Positions 12,059 through 25,900 of a stretch of 64,000 nt of DNA are shown one piece after another. The notes beneath the pieces were generated by a model. The model was not told the DNA's origin and searched no databases. It was given only the letters and a program-made list of their open reading frames with translations. Numbering within the stretch: position 1 is the first letter of the stretch; every line of letters begins with the position of its first letter. The translations under genes were made by a program, and so were the position numbers. The DNA comes from Fasciola hepatica (Eukaryota > Platyhelminthes > Trematoda > Plagiorchiida > Fasciolidae), in the NCBI GenBank assembly GCA_948099385.1, contig CANUEZ040000168.1, positions 3,759,001 to 3,823,000 on the forward strand. Direction: 5' to 3'.

Positions 12059-15000
12059 TACCCAGTGTATAGCTAACACTGACCGGTGGTAACCGATTGG
12101 GTACACCGGCCTTCAGCTAACAAGTCTCAAGTTCGAACTCCACCACTGGCGGTCAGTATTTTGATGGTACAGAGTAGTTCGCTTTCCCTTGTTTTCTTTA
12201 TCAAATGGTTTGGGATCCATGCAGCCGTTTTCCTCTAATCGTGCAGTGAGGCTCTGGGATTGTGGGTGAGTTCAGTTGATTTGTTCCAATCAAAAACCTC
12301 GTATCATTGTGCTCCGGTTTCGGTTGATGCCTCGCGGTATCGTTGAGTCGAGAGTGAAAAAATCAAAACAAACAAGCAGTAAATAAAATCGTATGGGGAA
12401 CTTATATAGGTGAAGAAACGATTTGAATGTGACAGTGCCACTGGCGGTAGCCCGCAGCCATATAGCCTAATATCTCCAACCGTACAGAGAAGGAACTTTG
12501 TGGACCCCAACCCGGAAGCCTAACTCGGCCTACACAACCAAACTAACTGATTATGGTTTTCATACCTTTTCGCCACGTCACAGACTGACCACCTCGAGCC
12601 ACTTTCTCATTGCTAATTGCATCGGAGAATAGTGTACGTCGATGGGACCTAACCGTGAACATGTGTATGACGAGCCGAAATCAGCGTGACCTGTTTAGAT
12701 TGAGTACGTGTTTCTGTTGGGGGAGCAAAGGCAACCACTAATGCACCCAGTGTATGGTTACCGGTAATTTGGACTGAAACTGAAACAGTAACAAGTTTCA
12801 AGGACTCTGGGAATCCCGAAATTCGAATACGACATGGATGAACGCTTTTGAGACATACCACGGGGCGGTTGTAGTTTGAACTTGGTCCCATCGGATCCGG
12901 TCAACTCGTCTGTGATCGGATTAAACGACAAGTCACCGGCTAGTACAAGGGCAGTGACCATTTCGGGTGAGGTGACGAACGCATGAGTGGCTGGATTCGC
13001 GTCATTTCGACCGGTGAAATTCCGATTGTACGAGGATACAATGGTGTTTCGATCACCCTTCTTCGTGTCCTGAGCATCGAGAATGTGATAGAACGAGAGG
13101 TATTGTGTTTTGAATAAATGAAAGAATTGTGTAACCATCTAGCTACCAGTAAATCCTGTACAGAATAAAGCTCTCGATCAGCCTCAACTGGCAAAAATGA
13201 ACACTGCAGAAATGCTGCGCGACAATTCCGGGTGTCGATAGCGCGGGCGGAATAAATCCAGCCAGACGGTAGGGTTCTGTTTTATCATATAATCGTAGTT
13301 GAGTATCGCCCAATGGAAAAACCTCAGCTATAAGGGTCCAGTGTACGATTGCTGAAAAACCAACATCCTTAACACTGAAATTTTGAGTTATGAACCACCG
13401 CACAGGGTTTCAACAGGATGACTGTGACAAGGAGTTGGAGCGATAGCTGTCTACCACAGAAGTTGGTCGTTGATACTTCTAGAGTCTGAACCCCTTCATC
13501 GAGCTTACTGGTGACGAAATCCCAAGTCATTTTCATCGTGCGAAAAATTCAAGTTAAACAGACGATAGCGGTGGTTAAACAGTCATCATCGTGGACTGTA
13601 AACCTTGACGTGCCGAGTTCCATTCTTTTCCCCGTCGGTCACCTCCGCGATCGAGAGTCTTTGATTCGTCTCATACGGAAATATTGCATTGCTGTAGTAT
13701 GACGAGTGAAACTCAAGTAAATGAACATTATTAATCGTTACCGTTAGGTTATCGTTAACTTTGAGGTACGGGGGACTAGAACCCCACAACCGCTGATCAC
13801 CTTGTTTGTAAACAGCCACACATTGTCACTCGACGCGTTACCACATCTGACCTATTTGGATCTCATGTGGTTCTCCACTCCAAGCTTCAGGATCACAGTT
13901 TCCAGTTATCCCTGATAGTGTAGTTACTCTATGAGACCAATGAGTATGCCCCTACCACTGCCACCATGCTGAAACACAGGCTAACAAAACATCAGTGAAT
14001 GGTTATTTTCTAAAAGCAGATTTTGGAATTACTCACTGTAATATCATTTGAATCGTAAGGAGCGTGGGAGGGCAAAGAACCCGTTTTTGGAGTAACAATG
14101 TGATTCTTCGAAAGTAATTTCGCCGTTTAGTCACGGCTAACCTTCAGAACGAGAAAACATGATCCCAAGCTTCGATTCTTGATGTAAGTAGTACTGTAAG
14201 TACTGTATCTGGACGACAGGACAAAATGGCCCCGGAGCCACAGGACCGGTTTGCAGTTGTTGTCGCCCATCAGGTATGAGTATCCGATACTCTTCTCCCT
14301 AATTACCCTCATACGTGAGCACACCACAATTGGTTCTCCTTCTGTAGTCTCATTCGAATCGTAAGGGACGAGCATGGACGAAGAGTCCATTTTTAGAAAC
14401 AATTATAGGGATGATTGTGCAACAGAGTACCGAGTACGCATGCTTGATGAGCGGCAACAACCGCAAAACCAGTCGTGTGGTTCCAATGAAATTTTGTTCC
14501 GTTAACCAGATAAAAAGTCGTGGAGTTAGTTTTAGAAAATCCAATAATCTAGTATGCTTGCACTTTGGTCACCTCAGCCGCTTCGGGATAATCCGTGACA
14601 TGCGGCACACAAAACTGTCACCGTAACCCTTCACTTTTCCAGTAGAAATCGAATACATATAAGCAATCTGACAATAAGTCAGTTAAAAAGGTTTGGTCGT
14701 CCGAACTAATAGCTAGTCAGTCAGTGTGACTCGGGACCTTTTTGCACTGTGTTTCGATTCGAAAAGACAACTAACTATCTGTCATAAAAAACATTTTATT
14801 CGCACCTTTCTGGACCACTGACCGATGCACGGGCCACAAGCGTTAGCCAGAACTCTTCCGCCGATCTTCTCGAATACTTGGAGTAATCCGTCTCGTTCAA
14901 TGGTGGCCCGGATTTGTTCGCTGCCCGGGGTGACCAGGAATTGGGAACGCACTTTTAGTCCTTTGTCAGCAGCTTGCTGGGCAAGACTGGCCGCTCGAGT

Positions 15001-18000
15001 CATGTCTTCGTATGAGGAATTCGTGCATGAGCCAATCAAACCGACGGAGATGGTCATGGGCCAATTGTTTTGTTTCGCGCGTTCTCCGAGCTACGAAAAA
15101 GGTAGAAAAACGGATGGCCAGAAACGCATGTCAATTACCACATATCGGATAAGGCAGTGTGTGATCAGGAAGCTGATCATCAATTATCATGGTACACCGA
15201 GGCGCTCTGATACCTGCTGGCACGTCAGTTCAGTTCGAGTAACCATTATCCGTGCGTTGGGTATGGTGGTTCTGGTTGCTAGCTGGTGGTGGTCGAGTGG
15301 TTTCGGACGTTTGATTACCACCTCGGTGGTCAGAGGCTCGAATCTCGCCAGAGCCAACCACTTTGGTGACGGACAGAAACTCACTGTAAGCCAGCTCGTT
15401 AACAGACCTTACCTATTACGACCTTATGTGGTTCACCAGCCCAAGTTTGAGGGCCGGGTTTCCGGCAATACCTGATAGTGCAGTGATCCTTTGTGGCTAT
15501 GGGGTACACCAGGTCTACTGTACTCAAGCGCAAGCACGTAAAACAACAGGAATCTCACTCGAAAATTAAAACAAGAGTATAGAAAAGTAAGAACTACTGA
15601 TAACAACATGAAGCAGAGGAAAAAAGTACGCGATCACTAGAGCACCATTGTTCACCACATACTGCCATACCTGATACCCTGTAGGGCACGCTTGGCTGCC
15701 TACAGAGTAGAGGTGCATCCTCGAATAAAAATACCGAAAGAGACCTTGCTAGCCCATTTCTTTACCTTGGATTGAACAGCCAAGTAGTATAACAACCCAT
15801 ATTGCAACGCACTATGACAGAGGCGTACGTGGACATCAAACCCAAGGTGGTTTGAGCAGAATGTAAACTAGATTGCCGGTGGCGAAACGGTCAATATGGG
15901 TTGCAGAACTATGATCTTACAGTCATAGGTACAAAGCTCAAATTCATTCGACTCTTGAATACTGTAGTTATGTATGAGGTAGATCTTCGTCTACCGCTCT
16001 TCCTCTTAATCCGCAGCTGCTAGCCAATCGCCGGGAAGAAGCTTCACTATCTGCTTTCTACCATTATTGCCTGGTTTTTGCTCACCAAAACTCGCCTCGG
16101 GAGTTCCCCTCCCCACCACTTTCTCTCGTTCATCTCGGCTAGTCACCCGTATCAGGTTTCTGCCCCTAAATGTCGAACATTCTTATTTTAGTCTTCCTTT
16201 ATTCCCCGTACTGCAAAGCTTTGGAGCACTCTTCCAACTACCGTATTCCTGACGACTCAGAAGCTTTCTGTTTTCAAAAGCGGGATCAACAAACTGAATC
16301 TTACTTGAATGTTCCCATACCTATCCCCTTTACAGTATGTCTTTTGACTATGCAATTTACCCTTTTTAGTGTTAATCTCTTAATCTATGGAAATCAAAAT
16401 GTGAATGTTCGCTTATTCAAAATCTTACATCTCCGATTGCTTCGAAACTTTGATGCAACGTTGCATTCGAATACGCGTGTTTTTATATACCTACACCTGG
16501 GACAAGTAAAACATGCTTTTTGAAAACCGGCACCATCTGCTTGGATGTTAAAGCAACACACGTTATACTAATGCTTCCGATTTTACGATTTCACTTCAAG
16601 AATCCCAGTTGGATTGTTAAATTGAAATTCCATTTTGATTTAATTATTTCGTGTGATGTTACGTTGAAACTGAGTTGTATCGTTTTCCAAAGCGGTCATT
16701 TTGTGAGTACAGCTTTTCCGTTGTTTTTCATTTTCTTTCTTTTAGTTTTCTCTGCATTTGAACCGAAATATTTCGCTAGTATTTTTTGTTTGTTTTTGAT
16801 CATTTTTCAATTTATGTTTTTCTCGATTGGTGTCAAGGAATAAAGTGTTTCAGAACCGAGATTGGCTAGGAGTGTATCAAAAAATCGATACACTAACTGA
16901 AATGTTATGGTAGAATTTCATTGTTCAATAACACAGTGTTGTCGAAATCGTTGGCAGATTGTCGACGTTTCGGTCGCCACGAGTAACCTTTTTCAAGACT
17001 GGTTTCATTTGCTTGTAAAACTAGTCTTAAAAAAGTTACCCGCTGGAACCAAGACGTCGACTACACTGTTATTGAATAATAAAATTTTACCATGTTCTTT
17101 TCCTTTTTTGATGTTTTGCAATTTTTAGTTTTTGTTAACTTTCTCTCCTCTCTTTCAGTGCGATCGATCTGCTTTAGTCCATCCAAACAATGCCCCGCAG
17201 AAAATCAAACTTAGGTCGTCGTACTCGCGGAGCGGAAACAATCTGACGAGTAATTGCAAGTCAAAATGAGGAAGAACGAGCGAAACGGACAAAGAATGGC
17301 TCAAGTAAGCGCCGATGGAGCAGCAGAGCCACGTGCAGCCAGATTTGAGGATGTTCGGTGGCGAGCACGGTGATCGCGTTCTTCAGCTTCAGATCTACTT
17401 TGTTCTTCATAGAATGAACGCGACAGGTTGAGAGTGGCTGAAAGAAATCAACGAGAAGTAGCAGATCAGACTCCGTGCTCAGCAATCACGCGATTACAAT
17501 CGCCTTGCATTCCGGTACAACCCAGCTGATGGCTTTAGTTCTCATCCGTACTAAGACTGAAGTGTGTCCTTATTGCGAGGCTCTTAAATTTAATGGAGAA
17601 ACGAAAGCAGTGTGTTGCGCGGCCGGAAAAATTAACCTGTCTCAACTCGGAGAACCACCAGAGCCACTACAAACTTTACTTGCCGGATATACTGCCAAAT
17701 CAAAGCATTTCCTATCTAACATCAGGAAATACAATTCATGCTTTCAAATGGCATCTTTCAGCGCAAAAACTGTACCAGTTCAACTCATGCCAAATTTTAA
17801 AGTGAAGGGACAAATTTATCATAAAGTCGGATCCCTGGTTCCCTTGTCAAATGGTTAGCAAAAATTTCTACTGATGTATTTCATCGGTGATGGCAATGAT
17901 GAATCGAATGCACGCTGCGGCACAAGGAGACCCATCGTTTCCCAACTGCAAGAGCTTCTTCGTTTGTTCGAAACAGCAATTGACGTAATGCCATCTGATA

Positions 18001-19806
18001 AATATAAGGTTGTTATTCACGTTGACAAGACGCCTACCGGAGAATATGCTCCAACTATATACGAAGGGGGAGATCAATTCCAAACTAGAGATACCGTTCT
18101 TCATCGGAGAAAAGATCAATCGTCAAACGTTGCAGAAACTCATCGTTGCTACGATAACCTGAAATATCCAATCATTTTTGGGACGGTACCTATGGATATC
18201 ACTTCAACACTGATGATAAATCCAGTCAGTGACGAAGAAACAAACATAAAATGCAGCGCAACGAACTGTTATTCTTACCGACTATTGATTCGAGAGAATG
18301 AAGACGATCACATTTTGAAATGCCGTCAACGGTCTCACCAATACATCGTGGATATGTAAGTGAAAATCGAAACAAGCGGCTTGATATTCATCCGTTTGAA
18401 TCAGACCAAGCTGTACCCTGAAGAATACGTTCATTTGAGGGATGCAGATGTAGACGACGGTAATACTACTAAGGTTGGAAGACCAACGATTTTTCTATCT
18501 TCATATACAGGTAGTCCACATTATATGCATGGGTGCGCTCAAGATGCAATTGCACGTGTATCACTATGAGTGTCCAGACCTATTCACTACATCTACATGC
18601 AATCCAGCATGGGACGATATACAACAGCTCTTACTTCCTGAGCAATCGCCGGTGGATAGGCGTGACATTACAGCACGTGTTGAAATAGCTGATGGATTCC
18701 ATGGTAAAACATGAAGTATTTGGGTCTGCGCTGCTGGATGCACCCAGTGAATGGCAAAAGAAAGGACTCTCACATGGACATTTACTAATCTGGCTCAACA
18801 ACAGAATCATTTCAAACGAAGTAGACGAGGTAATATGCGCTGAAATACCCGATGCCGACGTTGATAAGAATTCGCATCAAGTTGTGACGAAAAATATACA
18901 TGGACCTTGCGGTATACTGAATCCAAATTCACCAAGATGGAGGGAAAATGCTCTAAGCTATATCCTTGAGTATAAGTATCCAACACAGTTACAGGAAACG
19001 ATGGATAGCCTCTATACAGATGGAGATCAATAGAAGGTGGCGGCAAATTGGCAACTATATAAATGCGAAACGGTGACATCGCAGCAGATAACCGATGGGT
19101 TGTTCCATATTCGCCTTTGCTATCAAAAACAAAGAGCAGACAAACGTGGAATATTGTAACTCCGCAAAATCGACCAAATCCATTTGTAAGTACGTGGATT
19201 ACGGCGACGACACGGCAGCTTTTGGCGTGCAACCACAAGAAAGTGATAGGAATGGGGCCATAGGTATTGATGAAATTGTGCAATATCAGGCAGGAACATA
19301 CATAAGCAGCAATGAAGCCGCACAGCGAATTCTTTCCTTTCCTATACATGAAAGAAGTCCAGTTGTTGTTTACTTAGCAGTATATCTGGAAAACGGACAA
19401 CGCGTTTATTTTACAGCTGCAAATGTGCAACCGATATCCCTGAATCCACTGGCTAGAATGTTAACTGCTTTCTTCACTTTATTTCAAAATGAGGCGTTTG
19501 CAAAAACACTACTGTATACGGACGTGTATTACACATGGAATACGAGTAAAAAATTATTTGAACGACGCCAACGAAGAGAGCGAGTCGATGGACAACCTGG
19601 CGTACTCAAAGAAACTACGATAGGCAGACTGTACATCGTGCATCCCAATCAAGATGAATGGTTCTTTCTTCGTATGCTGCTGGTATATGTGCCCAGTCCA
19701 GCGTCTTCCCAGCAATTGAGAACTGTCCACGGCGGTACACATGCCACCCTCTGCAGCGCATGTCAAGCTTAGAATTAACTGGAGAACGAACAACACAGGG
19801 ATGTAT

Positions 19807-19903
<97 letters not shown>

Positions 19904-22900
19904 CCCGGGTGCCCAGTACATCCCTTCGCCATAGATGCCGATGAGCGTAGTGGTGTACGCTTCATACGCCATCCATGGTTGGTTTGGAATTAGCATTGAG
20001 CCATATCCCCTAGAATGACTACTAGTCAGTCAACCGGATGGAGAGCACCGGGCGTTCGCCTTCGCGCTCACACTTTTGTGAAAACCAATTCCGCCCCGAG
20101 AAGGCAGCGTGTAGGACTTCCGCGACAGAAGCTTTCTGATACGCGCGGTCATCTGAGAGCATTTCGAGGCGTTTAGGGCGAGTAGCCAACTCGGAGTCTG
20201 AGACGCCCACCCCCGACTATACTGAGACATGTATGCATTAATGACATGCGCAACACGTCACATCCAAATCAAATTCGTGCATACTAACAGCCTGGTCTCC
20301 TTCGTCTCCAACAGAGTTATGGGAGAAACAAATCGAGCATGGCTGAAGATAGTTTCCCTTCAAACAAGCATGGAAAATCCAAATATGAACAAGGGTTTCA
20401 TAGCAGAAATCTAAAACGAAGCGCTAATAATGATTGAAGAGTTGTGCTCAGAAATCGCGAACAAAGTTCTCAATCAATCCCCGAATCGATCTGGTGCTGC
20501 TTCGTTCGATCTAGAATTGCGTTGTGAAGAAAATCACAACACGAGCGACCTTCTGCCGTATGTGCAATCAAATATTTCTAGGCTAATGCTTGAAAGGAAA
20601 AAGGCATTTACGATCAAATAATTCCAACTGTTTATAACGGGGTTGGAGAAATCTTCTTCTTAGATGCGTCAGGAAGAACTGACATAGGGTTCCTAATTAT
20701 TTTGATTCGGACGGCTATTCGATCCCAGAAAGACATAGCCTCAGCTCTTGAGTCGTCCGGCATAGCTGCGACATTGCTACCGGGTGAAAGAACTGCTCAG
20801 TCAGCTTTTTAAATTGCCACTGGACATGGCAAGTACGACAGGTAAGTTATTGCAGAAATGAGAGCTTTTTGTTTGGGATGAATACACAAGGGCGTACAAA
20901 AAATCGCTCGAGGCTCTTGATTGATCATTGCAGAGTTTGCGTGGAAACATCAGACCATTCGGGAGAGCATTACTATTGCTTGAGGGAGATTTCAGACAAG
21001 AATTACCAATAATTCGTTGATCGATACCAGTGGACGAAATAAATGTTTGCCCGAAATACCCTACTCTAAGGCGACACGTAAAGACGCTTAAATCAACTAT
21101 AAATATGCGTGCCCAGATGCAAAACAATCGGCCAGTTGAGATATTTTCACATCAATTGCCAGAAACCGGGGACGGAGAGGTGCCGGTTGATCTGACCTCA
21201 AGACGAATTTCATCGCTTCGTAACTTCCGTAATTTAGTGATGTCAAAAGAATTGGTTGGAAAAGTATTTCCCAATATTCAAACTAATTATAAGAATCATG
21301 ATTGGCTGAATGAACGAGCTATTCTTGCGGTCAAGAACAAAGATGTCTACGAACTTAACAATATTACTCAGTCTATCATTCAAAGCGAAGCAGTCACATG
21401 CTAGCCCGCCGACACAGTTGCGGAAGCAGGTGAAGCGGCTAACTATCCAACAGAAGTTTTGAATTCACTCGATCTGCCAGAGATGCCACCGCACGTACTG
21501 CAATCAAAAATCGGCGTGCCAATTATCATAGTAAGAAATATCAACCAGCCAAAGCTTTGCAACAGCACACGGCTTGCAGTAGAAAAAGTTAACGAACAAC
21601 GTCGTAGAAGCAACAACCTTGATAGGACATTTTAAAAGCGAAGATATTCTTATTCTTTGCATTCCCACGGATATGCCATTTCAATCTAAGAAATTCCAAT
21701 TCCCAATTCGATTGGTATTTGCAATCACCATCAAGCTCAGGGTCAATCTTTCGAATTGTGTGGTTTACATCTGGACACGGATTGTTTCTCCCATGGACAA
21801 TTATGCCGCGTGTTCTAGAGTCGGCAAACCAGACAATCTGTATATCTGCACAGACAATGGTACTGAAAAAAAATTCTTTAGCCCACAAGCTGTGAAACTA
21901 GACATAAAAAACGTGCGCTTTCTCCTTTCTTTCTTTTCCATTTAACCAGACTGAACCGCAGCAACGTGTGGCCAGGTACAGCTAGTGTATAATAAAAAAA
22001 GGTTCAAATTTCGTCACCTTCAGTCGAATCCCCCTTTTGGCAGCATGTGACCAACCCCCGTCCACTAGCCTAAAGCATTGTCCTTCTGTGTTGTGATGAA
22101 GGGGAAGTACAATACAAAACAAAATGAAACTGCAATGTCACCTTGGAAATGGGATGAGCCAAATCAGGAGTGAACGGACCGTTTACATGCGGTTCCAACG
22201 TGTCCAGATTGATCTCAATCACCCGGTCGTATTGACAGCCTTGATCCGGAGAGAGTAAGGCCTCCTGAAAACGAGTCAACCAGATGGGGGAGGATTGACA
22301 CGGCAGAAAGTCAGAGTTTGTAAGATGAAACGAAAGAACAAACTCCTGTTCCCAGTCGGATAGAAAATGGATCTAAGAAAGTATCTGCATATAGTGGAAT
22401 CAGTTATTATCTAGGTCCTCTGGCCTAGGCTCCTTTTTCACGATACGGCAGTCAGAATCGATATAAATCGGGGCATGGAGGAACGAACAAAAAAGTGAGT
22501 TAGATTAGTAAAGATTACATGACTGGGATGATGAAGTTCTCGACTCTGATACAGACGATTGAGTTTTCGAAACAGCATGAGACACAAATATGACACACGA
22601 GATGCGAACATTAAAGCAAGAATATGACTATACGGGTGGGCACTGGTGCTGGTCTTACACTGTGTTTTTTCGCTTCGTCTGCAATCGCCTGACGACTGGT
22701 TGCGCGTAGATATTCCTCCATCCGATGGTTGAACGGGAACACTGAGGTTGTGGCTCCGATTTCCGCGCCCATATTGCAAATGGTGGCCATCCCGGTACAA
22801 GAAATCGATTCAACCCCGGGGCCAAAATATTCCACAATGCTGCCTGTCCCACCTTTCACGGTGAGGATTTCAGCAACCTAAAATGAAACAAGCGAGGATG

Positions 22901-25900
22901 ACGCGGGAGGATTATTAGAGAACTGTGTGAGTAAAGGGTCAAACGAATCGATATTCAGCCCGAACAGATCCTAACTGGGTGAGCATGGTCCTGAGTTGTT
23001 GTCTCTCTACAATTTTTTTTCTTATTTACTTTCTTTTCATTATACTAATAACTGTACAGTATTTCGGGAAGGGGTTGCGTTGGCTTTAAGGTGGCCAATT
23101 GGGGGGAAGTGACCGGCGGCTGCGCGTGGATTTGAACTGAAGGACTGAAGGACCTATAGTCTAGTGTGATGATAGTTTGACCACTACATATTTCAAGGTT
23201 AGTACTGTTCATCACTACCACTATTACGGCAAAGTGTTGTGACTATTGGAAATAACCTTTCAAAGGAAACACGAGAACAGGTGTAACGTCTTAGGTGATT
23301 AATGCCAACTGTCGAACAGATACTCGTTTTATAGCAGGATCGATTGGTTGAGACATGCGTCGCGCGTGTTCACGAGACAGCTATGTTTGAGAATTATAGA
23401 TAGTGTTTTGAGGTGATCCAAATGTGAAAAGTCTTTGGCCTCGGCGGGATTCGAACCGACGCATGGTCACCACCCTCGCTTTAGTACCGCGAGTGCTCTA
23501 CCAGCTGAGCTACGAGGCCTCGTAGCTCAGCTGGTAGAGCACTCGCGGTACTAAAGCGAGGGTGGTGACCATGCGTCGGTTCGAATCCCGCCGAGGCCAA
23601 AGACTTTTCACATTTGGATCACCTCAAAACATTATCAAAATCTGCCAACCATCAATACAATTATAGATAGCTTGAGCTGTCACGGTCTACGGAACATTTA
23701 CGCAAACCCTTTTTTGGTTTCTACCGGTTTATTCGCTTTCACGTTCACTTGGGAAAGCAAATGCGGTTACCGCATTATAGTTTTTCTCATACAGTCGAAC
23801 CATATAAACATAAATAACCAGCTAGTAATGATAGTACGAGTTGAATCTGACCATAGATCATTACTGACGTCCACCTAAGCATGTATCATAATTTCGCAAG
23901 GTGCGTGAGACACTTGGAATAACGACCAAAGGAGTAACTTCTGAGTTTAAGTCAAGCACCTCCTATGTGACTTGGAAAACATAAAGCAACTGCAAGGAAG
24001 CCGAGTCTTCATCCACAGTTTGCATGGGCGTCGTGAACACTGGCGATCGTGCTGCCACTTTCTATCGAATCAGAATGTTGGTCAATGTGCGAGGTGTCAA
24101 GACAACAAGCTGGAATACTCAACTGTAGGAAACAGGCTTATATAGCTTGTTGGAATGTGCGGACACTGTTAGGTGTGGGCAGCCAAAGCCTCCCAGTGAA
24201 GACACAACACAACTACAACAACTTCACAGCCTGTCTCTTAGAAGTCCGCATACCTAACTCCGATAATCGATGCATAAAAGTTCCAGGAGAGGAGGCAACT
24301 TATTGGATTTATCATAGCGGCCTGACAGACAACTTCGGGCACTGTGGCATCGCATTTGCCATTTACAATAAAGCCAACAATGCAATGATCGCTCAGGATC
24401 CGATTTCAGCAAGACTTGCTTTAGCGCGTTTCAAAGGCTTCCAGCAGAACTTAACGGTGATTGCGGTCTATGCTCCGACCAACGCGGTGGACAGTGAGCC
24501 AAAGGATGAATTCTACGGTAGCCTCCAAGAGGTAATCAGTCGGGTCTACAGAAGTGACATTCTGTTCATCGCTAGAAACTGGAACGCTCGCACAGGTCCG
24601 TCGGACTCGTGAACGCGGCACGTCCTGGGAAAATTTAGTCTTGGTCAACGCTGTGAAAAAGGTGACTGCCTGGTCAGCTTGGCCGACTCTAACAGAATGG
24701 TCGTTTGCAGCACACGCTTCCAGAACCCTAAAAGGCACATACTGACATGGTACTCCAACGACGGTGGCACTTCGCATTAAATCGATCCTGTAGAAGACTG
24801 CCGAGCGTACTGCGACGCAGTGACGGGAAAGGCAAACGACACAGACCACGTTCTTTTTTGTGCGTGCTTAAGAATCCATCTATCCACACGGCCTAAGGCC
24901 TCCCCACCGATTCGCGTAAACGTCGTGGCCCTGGAAATATCAGAGAAGTGTCGAGTGCTGTTAAGCACGATTGCCACCCGATTACCCACAGTAACCAACG
25001 TATCACCGGATCCAACTCCAGTAGAAAAACAGTGGATGATAATCAAATCGACGGTCAGAGAAGCTGCTTTAAAAGAACTAGGGAAAACTGAAAGGCGTCG
25101 AAAAGACTAGGTCTCGCAAAGCGCACTTCAGCTGTCGGCTAAAGCACACGAAGCCCGGATGTCAGGAAGTGGCGAACGCCGCAGATTGCAACGCGAGGCC
25201 TCGCGCACCGCTAGGGGTGATCGTAAGCGGTATTGGATAGAATGAGCTGAAAAACTGGAGACAGCAGCAGGGATCGGTGACTTTGGCAAGCTATTCCACC
25301 TCATTCGCAACGCGTCGGGTAGGGGCTGTAAGAAGGAGTTGCTCTCGCGCGACACAGCCGGTCTGCTCATACCTGAGCAATAAAGGAAAAATAGAGCGAT
25401 GGGTAGAGCACTTTGATCATTTGCTCAACCGACCATCAGTTCACACGACGGCTCTACAACCCTCAGTTCTTTCAGAGCCGCACGATGTCAATTGCGACTC
25501 ACCGACCACAACTGAAATTGCCAGTCATCAATCAGCTGAAGAACAAAAAAGCTGCTGGAGAAGATGGCATTCCACCTGAAGTCTAAAAGTGCTGCGTGCT
25601 GTCATTGATCAACAGACTACACACCCTATTTGGCTCCATATGGCGAGAAAATATCTTTTCGGCTGATTAGGGGAACGTCCGTTCTGCTGCCCATCCCAAA
25701 GGAAAAGGACAAGTCCGTGTGCGGCAACTATATGGGGATCAGCCTGATCGACGTGGCTGAGAAGATTTTCTGCGTGCTGCTGCTCAACTGCTTCTCACTT
25801 GTGAGACCGCCGCACACGACCGAATCAAGGGAGTTTCTGAGGTCGTAGAGGCTGGGTGCACCGAATTTTCACACTACGTCGAACACTGGAGCACCGCCAC

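Larger units (their letters stand above)
17190..21945 (+). pseudogene. Helitron Rep-helicase (broken)
   Basis: Starts [16 protein letters not shown] at 17190, the usual Helitron N-terminus, with a stop at codon 19. The Helitron_like_N segment ([22 protein letters not shown]) is at 17540-17860. The Rep nuclease follows: [14 protein letters not shown] (18571), then the HUH site in [13 protein letters not shown] (18755-18793) and [13 protein letters not shown] (19149). Helicase remnants are [17 protein letters not shown] (20750), [25 protein letters not shown] and [13 protein letters not shown] (21696). Several frameshifts and stops, plus the 19812-20228 insert, make it inactive. The Walker A region is unrecognisable. 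Confidence 0.88.
16376..21985 (+). mobile_element. Near-complete Helitron (rolling-circle transposon)
   Basis: The proposed 5' end is A|TCTCTTAATCTATGG at 16376, and the 3' end GGTACAGCTAG|T finishes at 21985. Helitrons insert between A and T, start with TC and end CTRR, as here, with no target duplication. Between the ends lie Rep and helicase coding remnants in the right order. Length is about 5.6 kb, or 5.2 kb without a later 417-bp insert, normal for an autonomous Helitron. It lies in ACO2 intron 8, antisense to the gene, its end 157 bp from exon 8. The 3' hairpin is not clear. Confidence 0.85.
23404..23631. repeat. Perfect 228-bp palindrome with 12-bp flanking direct repeats
   Basis: Base 23517 pairs with 23518, and pairing is perfect out to 23404/23631: two 114-bp arms with no spacer. 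Each arm contains a tRNA-like gene. AATTATAGATAG occurs at 23392-23403, immediately before the palindrome, and again at 23659-23670, 27 bp after it. This looks like a target duplication around a retroposed hairpin plus a short tail. A fold-back sequencing artefact would not be expected to produce the flanking direct repeats. Confidence 0.9.

Noticed and set aside
23404..23631. The palindrome as a simple fold-back assembly artefact
   Set aside because: Not fully excluded, but the 12-bp direct repeats flanking the unit and the left boundary coinciding with one of them argue for a real insertion.
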